Origin: CAVXEF01 sp963827315 | Lineage (GTDB): Bacteria > Planctomycetota > Phycisphaerae > Sedimentisphaerales > Anaerobacaceae | NCBI GenBank assembly: GCA_963827315.1 | Contig: CAWHAL010000002.1 | Span: 248,001 to 312,000, forward strand | Reading direction: 5' to 3' | DNA length: 64,000 nucleotides | Part shown: one piece after another, positions 34,940 to 43,095 of the stretch | How positions within the stretch are numbered: position 1 is the stretch's first letter | How the letters are laid out: each line of letters starts with the position of its first letter | Notes under the pieces: model-generated | Seen by the model: the letters and a program-made list of their open reading frames with translations, nothing else | What the model was told of the DNA's origin: nothing | Database searches by the model: none | Made by a program: the position numbers and the translations under genes

Positions 34940-37900
34940 GTGGAACAAAAAGGACGAATTGACAGGGTAACGACAGACAGGCACAGAAAGTCACAGGCGG
35001 AGCCGTTACACAGTGAAAAGAATTTATACATTGGAGTAGACATCGGCTCAATAAGCAGTGATGTGGTTGTGCTCGACGAGGCCGGCAAGGTTGTCTTCCG
35101 CGACTATCAGCGCACGGTAGGTAAGCCGATTGAAACTGCAGGCCGTCAGTTACGGGAGGTTCTCAAACAGATTAGTCTATCTGATGTTGTTCTCGCAGCT
35201 GCTACCGGTTCAGCGGGACGTTTTTTTGCCAAGACGCTGGACATACCTTTCGTAAATGAAGTCCCGGCCCAGGCGGCGGCTATACGGCACCTGTACCCCG
35301 AGTTCCGTCAGGCGACGATAATCGATATGGGCGGCCAGGACAGCAAACTGATTTTCCTGGCCACCGAGCAAGGTCGCGCCGGGGTGCGGGATTTTGCTTT
35401 GAATACTGTCTGTGCCGCGGGGACGGGTTCTTTTCTTGACCAGCAGGCGCAGCGGCTCGGCGTCAACATCGAGGGTGAGTTCGGACAGCTTGCGATACGG
35501 AGCAGCGCTGTGCCGCGGATGGCCGGCCGTTGCTCGGTCTTTGCGAAAAGCGATATGATTCACCTTCAACAGCAGGCCACGCCGCTTTGTGACATACTGG
35601 CAGGCTTGTGCCTTGCCTTTGCTACAAACCTGAAGAGCAACCTCGGCTGCGGAAGGCAGTTCGTCAAGCCCATCGTGTTTACGGGCGGTGTGGCAGCCAA
35701 CCTCGGCGTGGTCAGGGCGCTCGAGCAGGTCTTTGAGTTGAAAAGCGGCGAACTTGTTGTTCCTCGTGACCACTTTTTTACAGGCGCTATCGGTGCGGTG
35801 CTTATCGCTAAGCAGGCCGGCAGCCATAACGGCGGCATTCAGCTTGAAAGGCTTGATAGCTACCTGTCGCAAAGAGGCTCCGCTCTTGAGCATGCTCCGC
35901 GCCGCAAGCCACTCAAGATTCCAGTCTTGCCTCCTCCCGAAAGCCTCGTTTATGAACATTTACTGAGGACCGCAACCGAGCCGATAGATGCTTATGTCGG
36001 CCTTGATGTCGGCTCACTGAGCACAAAGGTCCTGGTTATGGATAAGCAGAAGCGAATCCTCGCCAAGGTGTACCTGATGACCGCGGGCAGACCTTTGGAG
36101 GCGATACGCCAGGGGCTTGATATTGTCGGCAGAAAAGTCGCTGGAAAGGTAAGAATTTTAGGAGCGGCTACCACCGGCTCGGGCAGGTATCTTACAGGCG
36201 ACTTCATAGGCGCCGATATAGTCATTAACGAAATCACCGCCCAGGCGGCCGGGGCGGCAATAATCAATCCGAAGGTCGATACCATATTCGAGATTGGCGG
36301 TCAGGACAGTAAATACATATCTCTGGAAAACGGCGTCGTCGTTGATTTCGAAATGAACCATGCCTGCGCCGCCGGTACCGGCTCTTTCCTTGAGGAACAG
36401 GCGCAAAGGCTGGGGGTGAGTATTAACAATGAGTTTGCCAATCTCGCCTTCAAAAGTCAGGCCCCTGTAAAATTGGGTGAGCGTTGCACAGTGTTTATGG
36501 AGTCAGACCTCTTGAGCTATCTCCAGCGAGGGGCACAAACAGGCGACCTGGTGGCTGGCCTAAGTTACTCTATCGTCGCCAATTATCTTAATCGTGTCGT
36601 TGGACGGCGCAAAATTGGAAACAATATCTGCTTCCAGGGTGGCACCGCATATAACAAGGCGGTGTGGGCGGCCTTTGAAGAGGTGGTCGGCAAGCCGGTT
36701 TGTGTACCCGACCATCACGAGGTTACAGGCGCACTTGGGGCAGCCGCCATAGCAGCCGAGTATATGCAAAAAAGAGCTCGCGAAGAGGGCAAGGTTCCTG
36801 CAAGCGCTTTTAGAGGTTTTGAGAATCTCGTCTCACTTAAATATACCGTTGAATCCTTTACCTGCGAGCATTGCCCGAACCATTGTGAGATAAAGAAGGT
36901 CCAGTTGCCGGGGGCTGACCCCTTACATTATGGCTCTCGTTGCGATAGATACAACCTGAAGAAGAAGGCGCAGAAGACTGCTGAACTCGGCGCATTTGAA
37001 TACCGCAGACGCACGCTTCTCGAATACGCGGGCCTTGCCGGCAAATCAGATGTGCGCAGCCGACGTAAAGCCAGAGTGGGCATTCCTATGGCCCTTATTT
37101 CCTGGCAATATCTGCCGATGTACTCACGATTTCTCAAAGCACTCGGTTTCGAGGTCGTCCTCTCAGGTCAGACGGATAAGCGACTGATTCGTATGGGCGT
37201 GGAATCTGTCACCGCTCAGCCCTGTTTCCCTGTGAAGGTTGCCTACGGCCATATCATCGAGCTGCTTGAAAAGAAGGTTGACCTTATATTCCTGCCGAGC
37301 ATAGTCTCGTCGATGGCAAGCTTCCCGCGGAACAAGTACAATCAGATTTGTCCCTATGTCCAGTCCTTCGCCTATCAGGTCAGGGCGTCTTTCGCCGGCA
37401 AGCTCGGCCGAACGAAAATCATAACCGCCCCAATCCGCCTCGGCGAAGGCAAGCCGCTCATTACCAAAAGTTTCATCGCCCTCGGCAGGGTGTTGAACGT
37501 TCCCGCCTCGCAGGCCCGCAAAGCGGCCGAGGAAGCACTCGCCGCTCAGGCCGGCTTTGAGGACGCCCTTAGGGATAAGGGAAAGGAAATTCTCAGCCGA
37601 ATCGGCCCCGACCAGAAAATCTTTGTGTTGGTTTCCCGCCCGTATAACGGCTGCGACGACGGTATGAACCTGCAGCTTCCCAAAAAACTTGCCGAACTTG
37701 GCGCACAGATTATCCCGATGGATATGCTCGAGCTGTCTGGCGCCAAACTAACCGACCCGTCTTTGCACGAAAATGTCTATTGGTCGTACGGCCAGAGTAT
37801 TTTAAGGGCTGCCGAGGTGATAAGAAGAGACCCGCGGCTTTTTGGTATATATCTTTCCAACTTCAGCTGCGGCCCGGACTCGTTCATTTCGACATTCTTC

Positions 37901-38602
37901 AAGGATATAATGGGGCCCAAGCCCTGTCTTCAACTGGAAATAGATGAGCATTCCGCCGATGCCGGCGTCATTACCCGGCTGGAAGCATTCCTCGAGAGCC
38001 TGAAGAACTATCATCGCGCTTGCTGGCAGGCCGACGTGGCGGAAAAACAGCCTCGCTCCTGCCGGCTTACTAAAAACAGGGTGTTGTATATCCCGTATAT
38101 GGGTGATACCGCTTATGGCATGGCTGCCTGCTTTAGGGCATACGGCCAGCCCGCTGAAGTTATCCCGCTGGCGGATGAAGCGGCCCTTCTGCAGGGCAGG
38201 CAATTCACTAATGGCAAAGAGTGTCTGCCCTGTGCCATAACCACGGGCGATATGATAAAGCTGATACGCACAGAGGGCTTCGACCCAAAGAAAGCGGCCT
38301 TCTTTATGCCCGCCGCCTCCGGCCCCTGCAGGTTTGGAATGTATAACTGCCTGCAGCGGCTCGTCCTCGAATATGCCGGCGTGCAGGATATTCCAGTCAT
38401 TGCCCCAAATCAGGACAGCAGCTTCTACCACGAATTTATGGATTCTCTTAACGACGGTTCTCACCGCGTAAGCATGACCGGCTTTATGACAAGAATCTGG
38501 ATTGCTCTGGTCGGAATCGATTTACTCCACAAGGTAGTATTGCGTCTGCGCCCGATCGCCAAAGACCCCAGCCAGGCCCAGAAGATTTACCAGCGCACTT
38601 GA
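34940..38602 (+). CDS. Acyl-CoA dehydratase activase / BadF-BcrA ATPase double-domain protein (first part, frame-interrupted)
   Basis: A giant member (1,220 aa to the stop) of the 2-hydroxyacyl-CoA dehydratase activase family. Two ASKHA ATPase domains (residues about 28-285: IGVDIGSISSDVVVLD, IDMGGQDSKLI, CAAGTGSFLDQQAQRLG; about 352-610: VGLDVGSLSTKVLVMD, EIGGQDSKYISL, CAAGTGSFLEEQAQRLG) carry the cysteine that bridges a [4Fe-4S] cluster. A DUF2229 domain (about 690-900) and a dehydratase-like region with CLPCAITTGD and ACFRAYG follow. Such proteins inject an electron with ATP hydrolysis in anaerobic radical chemistry; the substrate is unknown. The start is a GTG with AAGGAG. The frame stops at ACT-TGA-C; the family sequence continues at once in the +1 frame (DRWVQGVEKRESF). 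Confidence 0.88.
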   Translation: MEQKGRIDRVTTDRHRKSQAEPLHSEKNLYIGVDIGSISSDVVVLDEAGKVVFRDYQRTVGKPIETAGRQLREVLKQISLSDVVLAAATGSAGRFFAKTLDIPFVNEVPAQAAAIRHLYPEFRQATIIDMGGQDSKLIFLATEQGRAGVRDFALNTVCAAGTGSFLDQQAQRLGVNIEGEFGQLAIRSSAVPRMAGRCSVFAKSDMIHLQQQATPLCDILAGLCLAFATNLKSNLGCGRQFVKPIVFTGGVAANLGVVRALEQVFELKSGELVVPRDHFFTGAIGAVLIAKQAGSHNGGIQLERLDSYLSQRGSALEHAPRRKPLKIPVLPPPESLVYEHLLRTATEPIDAYVGLDVGSLSTKVLVMDKQKRILAKVYLMTAGRPLEAIRQGLDIVGRKVAGKVRILGAATTGSGRYLTGDFIGADIVINEITAQAAGAAIINPKVDTIFEIGGQDSKYISLENGVVVDFEMNHACAAGTGSFLEEQAQRLGVSINNEFANLAFKSQAPVKLGERCTVFMESDLLSYLQRGAQTGDLVAGLSYSIVANYLNRVVGRRKIGNNICFQGGTAYNKAVWAAFEEVVGKPVCVPDHHEVTGALGAAAIAAEYMQKRAREEGKVPASAFRGFENLVSLKYTVESFTCEHCPNHCEIKKVQLPGADPLHYGSRCDRYNLKKKAQKTAELGAFEYRRRTLLEYAGLAGKSDVRSRRKARVGIPMALISWQYLPMYSRFLKALGFEVVLSGQTDKRLIRMGVESVTAQPCFPVKVAYGHIIELLEKKVDLIFLPSIVSSMASFPRNKYNQICPYVQSFAYQVRASFAGKLGRTKIITAPIRLGEGKPLITKSFIALGRVLNVPASQARKAAEEALAAQAGFEDALRDKGKEILSRIGPDQKIFVLVSRPYNGCDDGMNLQLPKKLAELGAQIIPMDMLELSGAKLTDPSLHENVYWSYGQSILRAAEVIRRDPRLFGIYLSNFSCGPDSFISTFFKDIMGPKPCLQLEIDEHSADAGVITRLEAFLESLKNYHRACWQADVAEKQPRSCRLTKNRVLYIPYMGDTAYGMAACFRAYGQPAEVIPLADEAALLQGRQFTNGKECLPCAITTGDMIKLIRTEGFDPKKAAFFMPAASGPCRFGMYNCLQRLVLEYAGVQDIPVIAPNQDSSFYHEFMDSLNDGSHRVSMTGFMTRIWIALVGIDLLHKVVLRLRPIAKDPSQAQKIYQRT

Positions 38603-38609
38603 CCGGTGG

Positions 38610-39200
38610 GTGCAGGGCGTTGAAAAGCGTGAGAGTTTCTCTACGATGCGTCGGCTTATGGAAAGTATCGCCGACGAGTTTTCTCAGGTAAAGTTGGACC
38701 ACAAAAGCCAAAAACCCAGAATAGGAATTGTCGGCGAAATCTATGTCCGCAGTCACCCGTTTGCCAATAGCAACATAATCGCCCGGTTCGAGGAGCTCGG
38801 CGCAATCTGCGACCTCGCCTCACTTGCCGAGTGGATTTATTACACAAACTTTATGCGTCGGCTTTCCGCTCGCCGCAAGGGCGAGTGGCGAGACCTGTTC
38901 ACAAACGCCATCCTCAACTTCGTGCAGCACAGGGTCGAAAGAAAGCTGGCTGCGCCTCTCGAGAAAAGGTTCGGCAAACTTGCTGAAGGAAACATCGAGC
39001 ACGTAATCGAGCTGGCCAAACCCTTCCTGCATCATTCCTTTGAAGGTGAGGCGATACTGACTATCGGCAAGACCATTGAGTATTATCACGATGGCTTTGC
39101 CGGCGTGGTAAATGCAATGCCTTTCACCTGTATGCCCTCGACCATTGTCAGCGGTATCTCGCCGAACATAAGCACCACTGCGGCGGTATGCCGATTCTGA
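38610..39200 (+). CDS. Acyl-CoA dehydratase activase, continuation fragment
   Basis: Continuation of the preceding protein in the +1 frame (DRWVQGVEKRESFSTMRRLMESIADEFSQVKL, then GIVGEIYVRSHPFANSNIIARFEELGA and GKTIEYYHDGFAGVVNAMPFTCMPSTIVSG). The GTG at 38610 is merely the first start-like codon; homology already covers the seven nucleotides after the upstream stop. Near 39155 a second frame change, of the opposite sign (-1), moves the family sequence into another frame (YLAEHKHHCGGMPILNLSFDG), so this fragment ends in non-homologous residues (ISPNISTTAAVCRF). Confidence 0.8.
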   Translation: MQGVEKRESFSTMRRLMESIADEFSQVKLDHKSQKPRIGIVGEIYVRSHPFANSNIIARFEELGAICDLASLAEWIYYTNFMRRLSARRKGEWRDLFTNAILNFVQHRVERKLAAPLEKRFGKLAEGNIEHVIELAKPFLHHSFEGEAILTIGKTIEYYHDGFAGVVNAMPFTCMPSTIVSGISPNISTTAAVCRF

Positions 39201-39319
39201 ATTTAAGCTTTGATGGGCAGGAGGATTCGACCCTGACTACTCGCCTTGAGGCCTTCGTCCAGCAGGCCGCCGACAGACAAGAGAGAGTTTCCCTCCCAGC
39301 TGGTTTGCTAACTGCATAA
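39188..39319 (+). pseudogene. C-terminal tail of the activase in a third frame
   Basis: The frame MPILNLSFDGQEDSTLTTRLEAF...LLTA is the expected C-terminus of the activase family, reached from the previous fragment by a -1 shift near 39150-39160. It ends with TAA at 39319. With two frame changes the gene may be decaying, or the sequence here may contain indel errors. Confidence 0.65.
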
Positions 39320-39432
39320 ATGGTGATTGGTAACATGTGAATGGTAATTAATTACCATTCCTTCGACTTTGCTCAGGACGGTGAGCTTGTCGAACCGTTA
39401 ACCAATAACCAGTTGCCATTGTTCCGCGGAGG
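39312..39432. repeat. GGTAATTGG word repeat plus REP-like element
   Basis: First a GGTGATTGG/GGTAATTAATTACC word stretch (about 39320-39358), then a palindrome-family element (TTCGACTTTGCTCAGG... GTGAGCTTGTCGAA, about 39361-39396), then another GTTAACCAATAACC word. Its translation (FDFAQDGELVEP) creates a spurious reading frame. No gene here. Confidence 0.7.
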
Positions 39433-39445
39433 GGTCATTTCAAAT

Positions 39446-40411
39446 CTAGCTGTTGAGTTTGGCCATATTTTTGGCTGTCTCAACGATTTTCTGCCGCAGC
39501 TTTGCGGGTTGCAGAACCTGCACCTGGTCGCCGTAGCCGAGTATCCACCACGCTATCTCTCCCAGTCCGTCGACTCGAAACTCCATAGTTACCGAGCCAT
39601 CGCTGTTGTGAACAGCTTTCTGTGTGCTGTGCCACTGCACTTCAACTACGTTCTGTGCTACCATCGGCAGGAACCTGAGCTTGACATTGTATATTCTGCC
39701 TTCCGGCATCATTGACCAGGCCCTGCCGAGATATTCGGACAGGTCGAAGTCTCCGTCGTCGGCAAAGTGTTGGTCCAGCGTTTTCATTTCTCTGATGCGG
39801 TTGAGCTTAAAAGTCCGGACGCTTTTGTGTATGCTCGACAGACCCACTACATACCACGCCCGCTGGTTGTAGAGCAGATGATAGGGACACAACTCCAGTT
39901 CGATGTCTTTGCCTTCGAATAGTGAGTGGTATCGGATATTTACTTTTTGTTTTTTGGCGATTGCTTCCTGTAGTTGTGTGAATGTTTTATCAAGCTCCCT
40001 CATCGGCGACTGGGCGGTGGATTGCCAGGAGATGCTTCGCAGGGCGGCCTCGCAGTGTCGTCTTATTTTGGCAGGCAGATTGTTTTCGATTTTCAAGGCG
40101 GCCAACAGCGCCGAGTTTTTGAGCGGCGTCTGCATCTGCTCGCCGGTCTTGTGTACTAACAACAGAAGCCCCAATGCCTCCTGCAGTTTTAAATCTACTG
40201 GCGGCAGGAAGAATTCGGGCTCCATCGTATAGCCGCCGGCCCCGGCATCATAGTGGTACGATACCCCGATGGCCTCCAGTTCTTTCAGGTCACGGTAGAT
40301 TGTCCGCCGGCTTGTGCCGAATATCTTCGCCAGATGGCTGGCGGTGTAGTTCTTTCCTGACTGCAGCGTTGCTAAAATCTCTACGACTCTGCCGACCCTG
40401 TGGGATTTCAT
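39446..40411 (-). CDS. WYL-domain transcriptional regulator
   Basis: A 321-aa regulator with an N-terminal HTH (TASHLAKIFGTSRRTIYRDLKELEAIGVSY), the GYTMEPEFFLPPVDL linker, and a C-terminal WYL domain (INIRYHSLFEGKDIELELCPYHLLYNQRAWYVVGLSS) with the WCX extension. WYL proteins sense ligands, often nucleotides, and control DNA-damage or defence genes. It is divergent from the cdaA operon and convergent with the activase; no target is evident. Confidence 0.9.
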   Translation of the reverse strand: MKSHRVGRVVEILATLQSGKNYTASHLAKIFGTSRRTIYRDLKELEAIGVSYHYDAGAGGYTMEPEFFLPPVDLKLQEALGLLLLVHKTGEQMQTPLKNSALLAALKIENNLPAKIRRHCEAALRSISWQSTAQSPMRELDKTFTQLQEAIAKKQKVNIRYHSLFEGKDIELELCPYHLLYNQRAWYVVGLSSIHKSVRTFKLNRIREMKTLDQHFADDGDFDLSEYLGRAWSMMPEGRIYNVKLRFLPMVAQNVVEVQWHSTQKAVHNSDGSVTMEFRVDGLGEIAWWILGYGDQVQVLQPAKLRQKIVETAKNMAKLNS

Positions 40412-40611
40412 GTCGTAACCTCTTGAGTTAGTGCCGTTATTTTCATTTTCTTGCGGCGCGGCGATTATACCGTTGGTATCACAACCGTGTCAAATTCTAC
40501 GTTTTACTGGACCTTCCGCCGCCGGGCTTAATCCGTGCAGCGCGTAGTTTTCAACCATGAGGGTTTTTGAAACAAAAACTTTGGCGGAGCGGCCGTTGTG
40601 GGCTTTTTATG

Positions 40612-40640
40612 TTGACATTCGGAGCGGCACTTCGTATAAT
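40612..40640 (+). promoter_or_regulatory. Perfect sigma-70 consensus promoter of the cdaA operon
   Basis: TTGACA (40612-40617), exactly 17 bp, TATAAT (40635-40640): consensus in every position. It precedes the lipoprotein-cdaA-ybbR series with a leader of about 110 nt and predicts strong constitutive transcription. Confidence 0.75.
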
Positions 40641-40756
40641 AAATAACAGGAAATGAGAGTCCAGCCTGTTGTACTTCACGTTGGTACAGCATGGCTATTG
40701 CGATGACGAAGCGGGTTTACGGATACGGCCCCGTTCGGCTTCGAAGGGGAAAGGTC

Positions 40757-41050
40757 ATGAAAAACACTTTTGTTTTGACGATTTTGGGTGTTATTTTGTG
40801 TGCTTTGGTTTTTTGGCTTGGTGGTTGCGGTTACGTTGTGAAGGTGGACAGGTTCTTGGACAACGCGGCTACAGATGTGGCGATGATCGGTAGTGATGAG
40901 GAGTTCGCGCAGCCAGGTGAGACCGAGGCACAGGGCCGCAGGAGGCATATCCGCAACGCCCGTATTAATCAGCAGGAGCTTATGGAGGATGTGGATAAGA
41001 CCCTGCTGGTTGACAAGCCAAGCAAGCTGACGGATAAGCGGGTACCCTGA
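40757..41050 (+). CDS. Small lipoprotein upstream of cdaA
   Basis: A 97-aa protein with a signal peptide and lipobox (VFWLGGCGYVV), then a charged, soluble, probably helical part. No family recognised. The start at 40757 is chosen because GGGGAAAGG lies just upstream; the frame extends back to 40691 without a ribosome-binding site. It is the first gene after the consensus promoter and is followed by cdaA after a 124-bp gap that contains a REP-like repeat. Confidence 0.65.
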   Translation: MKNTFVLTILGVILCALVFWLGGCGYVVKVDRFLDNAATDVAMIGSDEEFAQPGETEAQGRRRHIRNARINQQELMEDVDKTLLVDKPSKLTDKRVP

Positions 41051-41126
41051 TAGTTCGTTCCTTTCTGCCTTGCCGGCAGGCGGGTGCGAAAACATCTTTT
41101 GGACAAAGGGATTTGACCGGTGACCC

Positions 41127-41176
41127 ATTCGACTTCGCTCAGGGTCATCCTGAGTGACCGAAGGGAGTCGAAGGAT
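41127..41176. repeat. REP-like palindrome supplying the cdaA ribosome-binding site
   Basis: Arms TTCGACTTCGCTCAGG and CCTGAGTGACCGAAGGGAGTCGAA form a long imperfect palindrome directly in front of the cdaA ATG at 41175. The AAGGGAG of the right arm is the only ribosome-binding site in position. The last 17 nt up to the start codon (AGGGAGTCGAAGGATGA) recur at the dnaB start. Confidence 0.8.
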
Positions 41177-42029
41177 GAGAACACTCGTCGATTATTTCAT
41201 TCGTGTGGCAAGATATGACTGGTGGGTTGTTGCTATCGAACTGTTCCTTATTGGCCTCGTAGTTTACTGGGCGGTCGATTTTCTCGAAGGCACGCGCGGT
41301 GAAAGACTGTTCCGCGGCGTCATCTTTATCCTCGTTGTCGGAGTACTGGTCTTAAATCTGCTTGTTCAGCGGTTTCAGTTCGAACGGCTTGAGTACCTTT
41401 ACAAGGGTTTCCTGATTGCTGTTTTGATAATTGCCGTCGCCGCTTTTCAGCCGGAAATTCGCAGAGCACTTATGCGAATAGGCCAGTCGAGGCTTTGGGC
41501 GGGCTCATCGCCGCAGTTAGCAAGGACTGTAGAAGGGATAATTACCGCCGTGACCAAACTTTCCGCTGCGCGAACCGGCGCTATAATCGTTATCGAGGGG
41601 CAGGTTGCGCTGGGTGAGTTTATAGAGACAGGCGTTCGCATCGATGCCGTGGTCACCACCGAGCTTCTCCAGACCATTTTTCGTCCCGGCACACCGCTTC
41701 ACGATATGGCTGTAATAATCCAGGGCGACAGAATAGTTGCCGCCAGCGTCCAGTTGCCTTTGGCTGAGGCTGGTAGTGTCGATGGCGTTGAGCTTGGTTC
41801 GAGGCATCGTGCCGCCATAGGCATAACGGCCGGCTCAGACGCCGTCTGTTTGGTGGTGAGCGAAGAAAGCGGGACGATTTCGCTTGCCCAGAACGGAAAG
41901 TTGACGAGGCAGGTAAGCGATTCTCTGTTGAGAGAGCGCCTTGCCACCACAATGGCTGGTGTTCCTTTTGTTAAGTGGTTCACCAAGTCACTTAAGAAAG
42001 GCTATCGGGAACGTGGGGACCAAGCATAA
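41175..42029 (+). CDS. cdaA: Diadenylate cyclase CdaA
   Basis: Synthesises the second messenger c-di-AMP from two ATP. Three N-terminal membrane helices (residues about 15-95) precede the DAC domain (RTGAIIVIEGQVALGEFIETG, TPLHDMAVIIQGDRI, ELGSRHRAAIGIT, VVSEESGTISLAQNGKL). The RHR motif is intact, but the normally invariant DGA motif reads DMA (about residues 177-179), which could lower or alter activity. I start at the ATG at 41175 rather than an in-frame GTG at 41154 inside the repeat. ybbR follows 14 bp downstream, the conserved cdaA-cdaR pairing. Confidence 0.9.
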   Translation: MRTLVDYFIRVARYDWWVVAIELFLIGLVVYWAVDFLEGTRGERLFRGVIFILVVGVLVLNLLVQRFQFERLEYLYKGFLIAVLIIAVAAFQPEIRRALMRIGQSRLWAGSSPQLARTVEGIITAVTKLSAARTGAIIVIEGQVALGEFIETGVRIDAVVTTELLQTIFRPGTPLHDMAVIIQGDRIVAASVQLPLAEAGSVDGVELGSRHRAAIGITAGSDAVCLVVSEESGTISLAQNGKLTRQVSDSLLRERLATTMAGVPFVKWFTKSLKKGYRERGDQA

Positions 42030-42043
42030 TACAGCGTAGTGAA

Positions 42044-43072
42044 ATGCGAAAGAAAATCAACTACGGCAAGATAGCACTCGTGGTTTTTATAACCGCCCTT
42101 ATCTGGGTCTGGGCAGATTTGGCTCAGGACGAGAATTTGCCTGACAGACCCGCCGTTATCGTTGTTGACCAGACTGCGAATCCGGAGCTTTGGGCGAGCT
42201 TAGACAAGGTCCCATCAAGGGACATCAGAATGACGATTTCAGGCCCGCACGCCGCCATCGTCGAGTTTAGTCGCAAACTCAAGGAAGGTGAGAGATTCGA
42301 ATTCGACTTCGACGCCGTACAGGAAAAGATGGACAAGCCCGCCAGCTACACTCTGGCTGTGCCTGCTTTCCTGCAGAAGAATAAGCAGATAAGACAGCTC
42401 GGCCTCAAAGTTGTGTCCTGTCGTCCCGAGACGATTTCTGTTGATGTTGCCCGACTCGTGAAGAAGACCCTCACTGTCAGATGCGTCGACGAGAAAGCGA
42501 ATTCCGTGAGGGGAGCTGCCATTGAGCCTGGACAGGTTAGTATGTTTGTCCCGGAAAACTGGAGTGGCGAAAGGCTCGAAGCCTTTGTGCAGCTGACGCC
42601 CAGCGAGATTAAACAGGCTACAAGTTCACCAGTGGAAAAGAAACCTTATGTTGTGCTGGCGCCGGGTTATACCAGAAGCGCACCCGTAGCGGTTAAAATC
42701 ACCACCCTTGAACGACAGCAGCTGGCTGATTACGTTGTAACGAAGGTAACGCCGAAGTATTCACTAAGCGCCAATCTGCAGGGCAAATTCAGGGTTGATG
42801 TGTTGAATCTCGATGCCGTAATGAGTCCTATCGCCATTAGCGCCTCTCCTGAGGCAAAGTGGGCCTATGAAAACGCAGCCTACCAAGTGAGGCTGGAAAT
42901 CGATGACGGCGATGCAAAATCCACGGAGCCCCAGAGGAAGGCACTTATTTATAACCTTCCGGAAGAGTTTGTTCGCAAGGACGAAATCAGGCTGAACCAG
43001 CAGCCTGTCACCGCTCAATTTAAGCTGATTCCTCTGCCTCCTGCCGAGACCCCGTCAAGTGTGGGGGAATAG
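42044..43072 (+). CDS. YbbR/CdaR-like domain protein
   Basis: A 342-aa protein with one N-terminal membrane helix (KIALVVFITALIWVWADLA) and an extracytoplasmic region of YbbR-type repeats (the AVIVVDQTANPELWASL, TLTVRCVDEK and SPIAISASPEAKWAYE regions begin successive repeats). CdaR in Firmicutes binds and tunes CdaA. The adjacency here supports the same role, although the sequence is too diverged to say how it acts. Confidence 0.82.
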   Translation: MRKKINYGKIALVVFITALIWVWADLAQDENLPDRPAVIVVDQTANPELWASLDKVPSRDIRMTISGPHAAIVEFSRKLKEGERFEFDFDAVQEKMDKPASYTLAVPAFLQKNKQIRQLGLKVVSCRPETISVDVARLVKKTLTVRCVDEKANSVRGAAIEPGQVSMFVPENWSGERLEAFVQLTPSEIKQATSSPVEKKPYVVLAPGYTRSAPVAVKITTLERQQLADYVVTKVTPKYSLSANLQGKFRVDVLNLDAVMSPIAISASPEAKWAYENAAYQVRLEIDDGDAKSTEPQRKALIYNLPEEFVRKDEIRLNQQPVTAQFKLIPLPPAETPSSVGE

Positions 43073-43095
43073 AGCACGCAGCCTCGCAGCCCACA

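Noticed and set aside
35210..35959. Minus-strand frame (249 codons) inside the activase gene
   Set aside because: Antisense to the conserved ASKHA domains; no domain or start signal of its own.
39341..39715. Plus-strand 124-codon frame beginning in the REP-like element
   Set aside because: The start (FDFAQDGELVEP) is translated repeat sequence and the rest is antisense to the WYL regulator.
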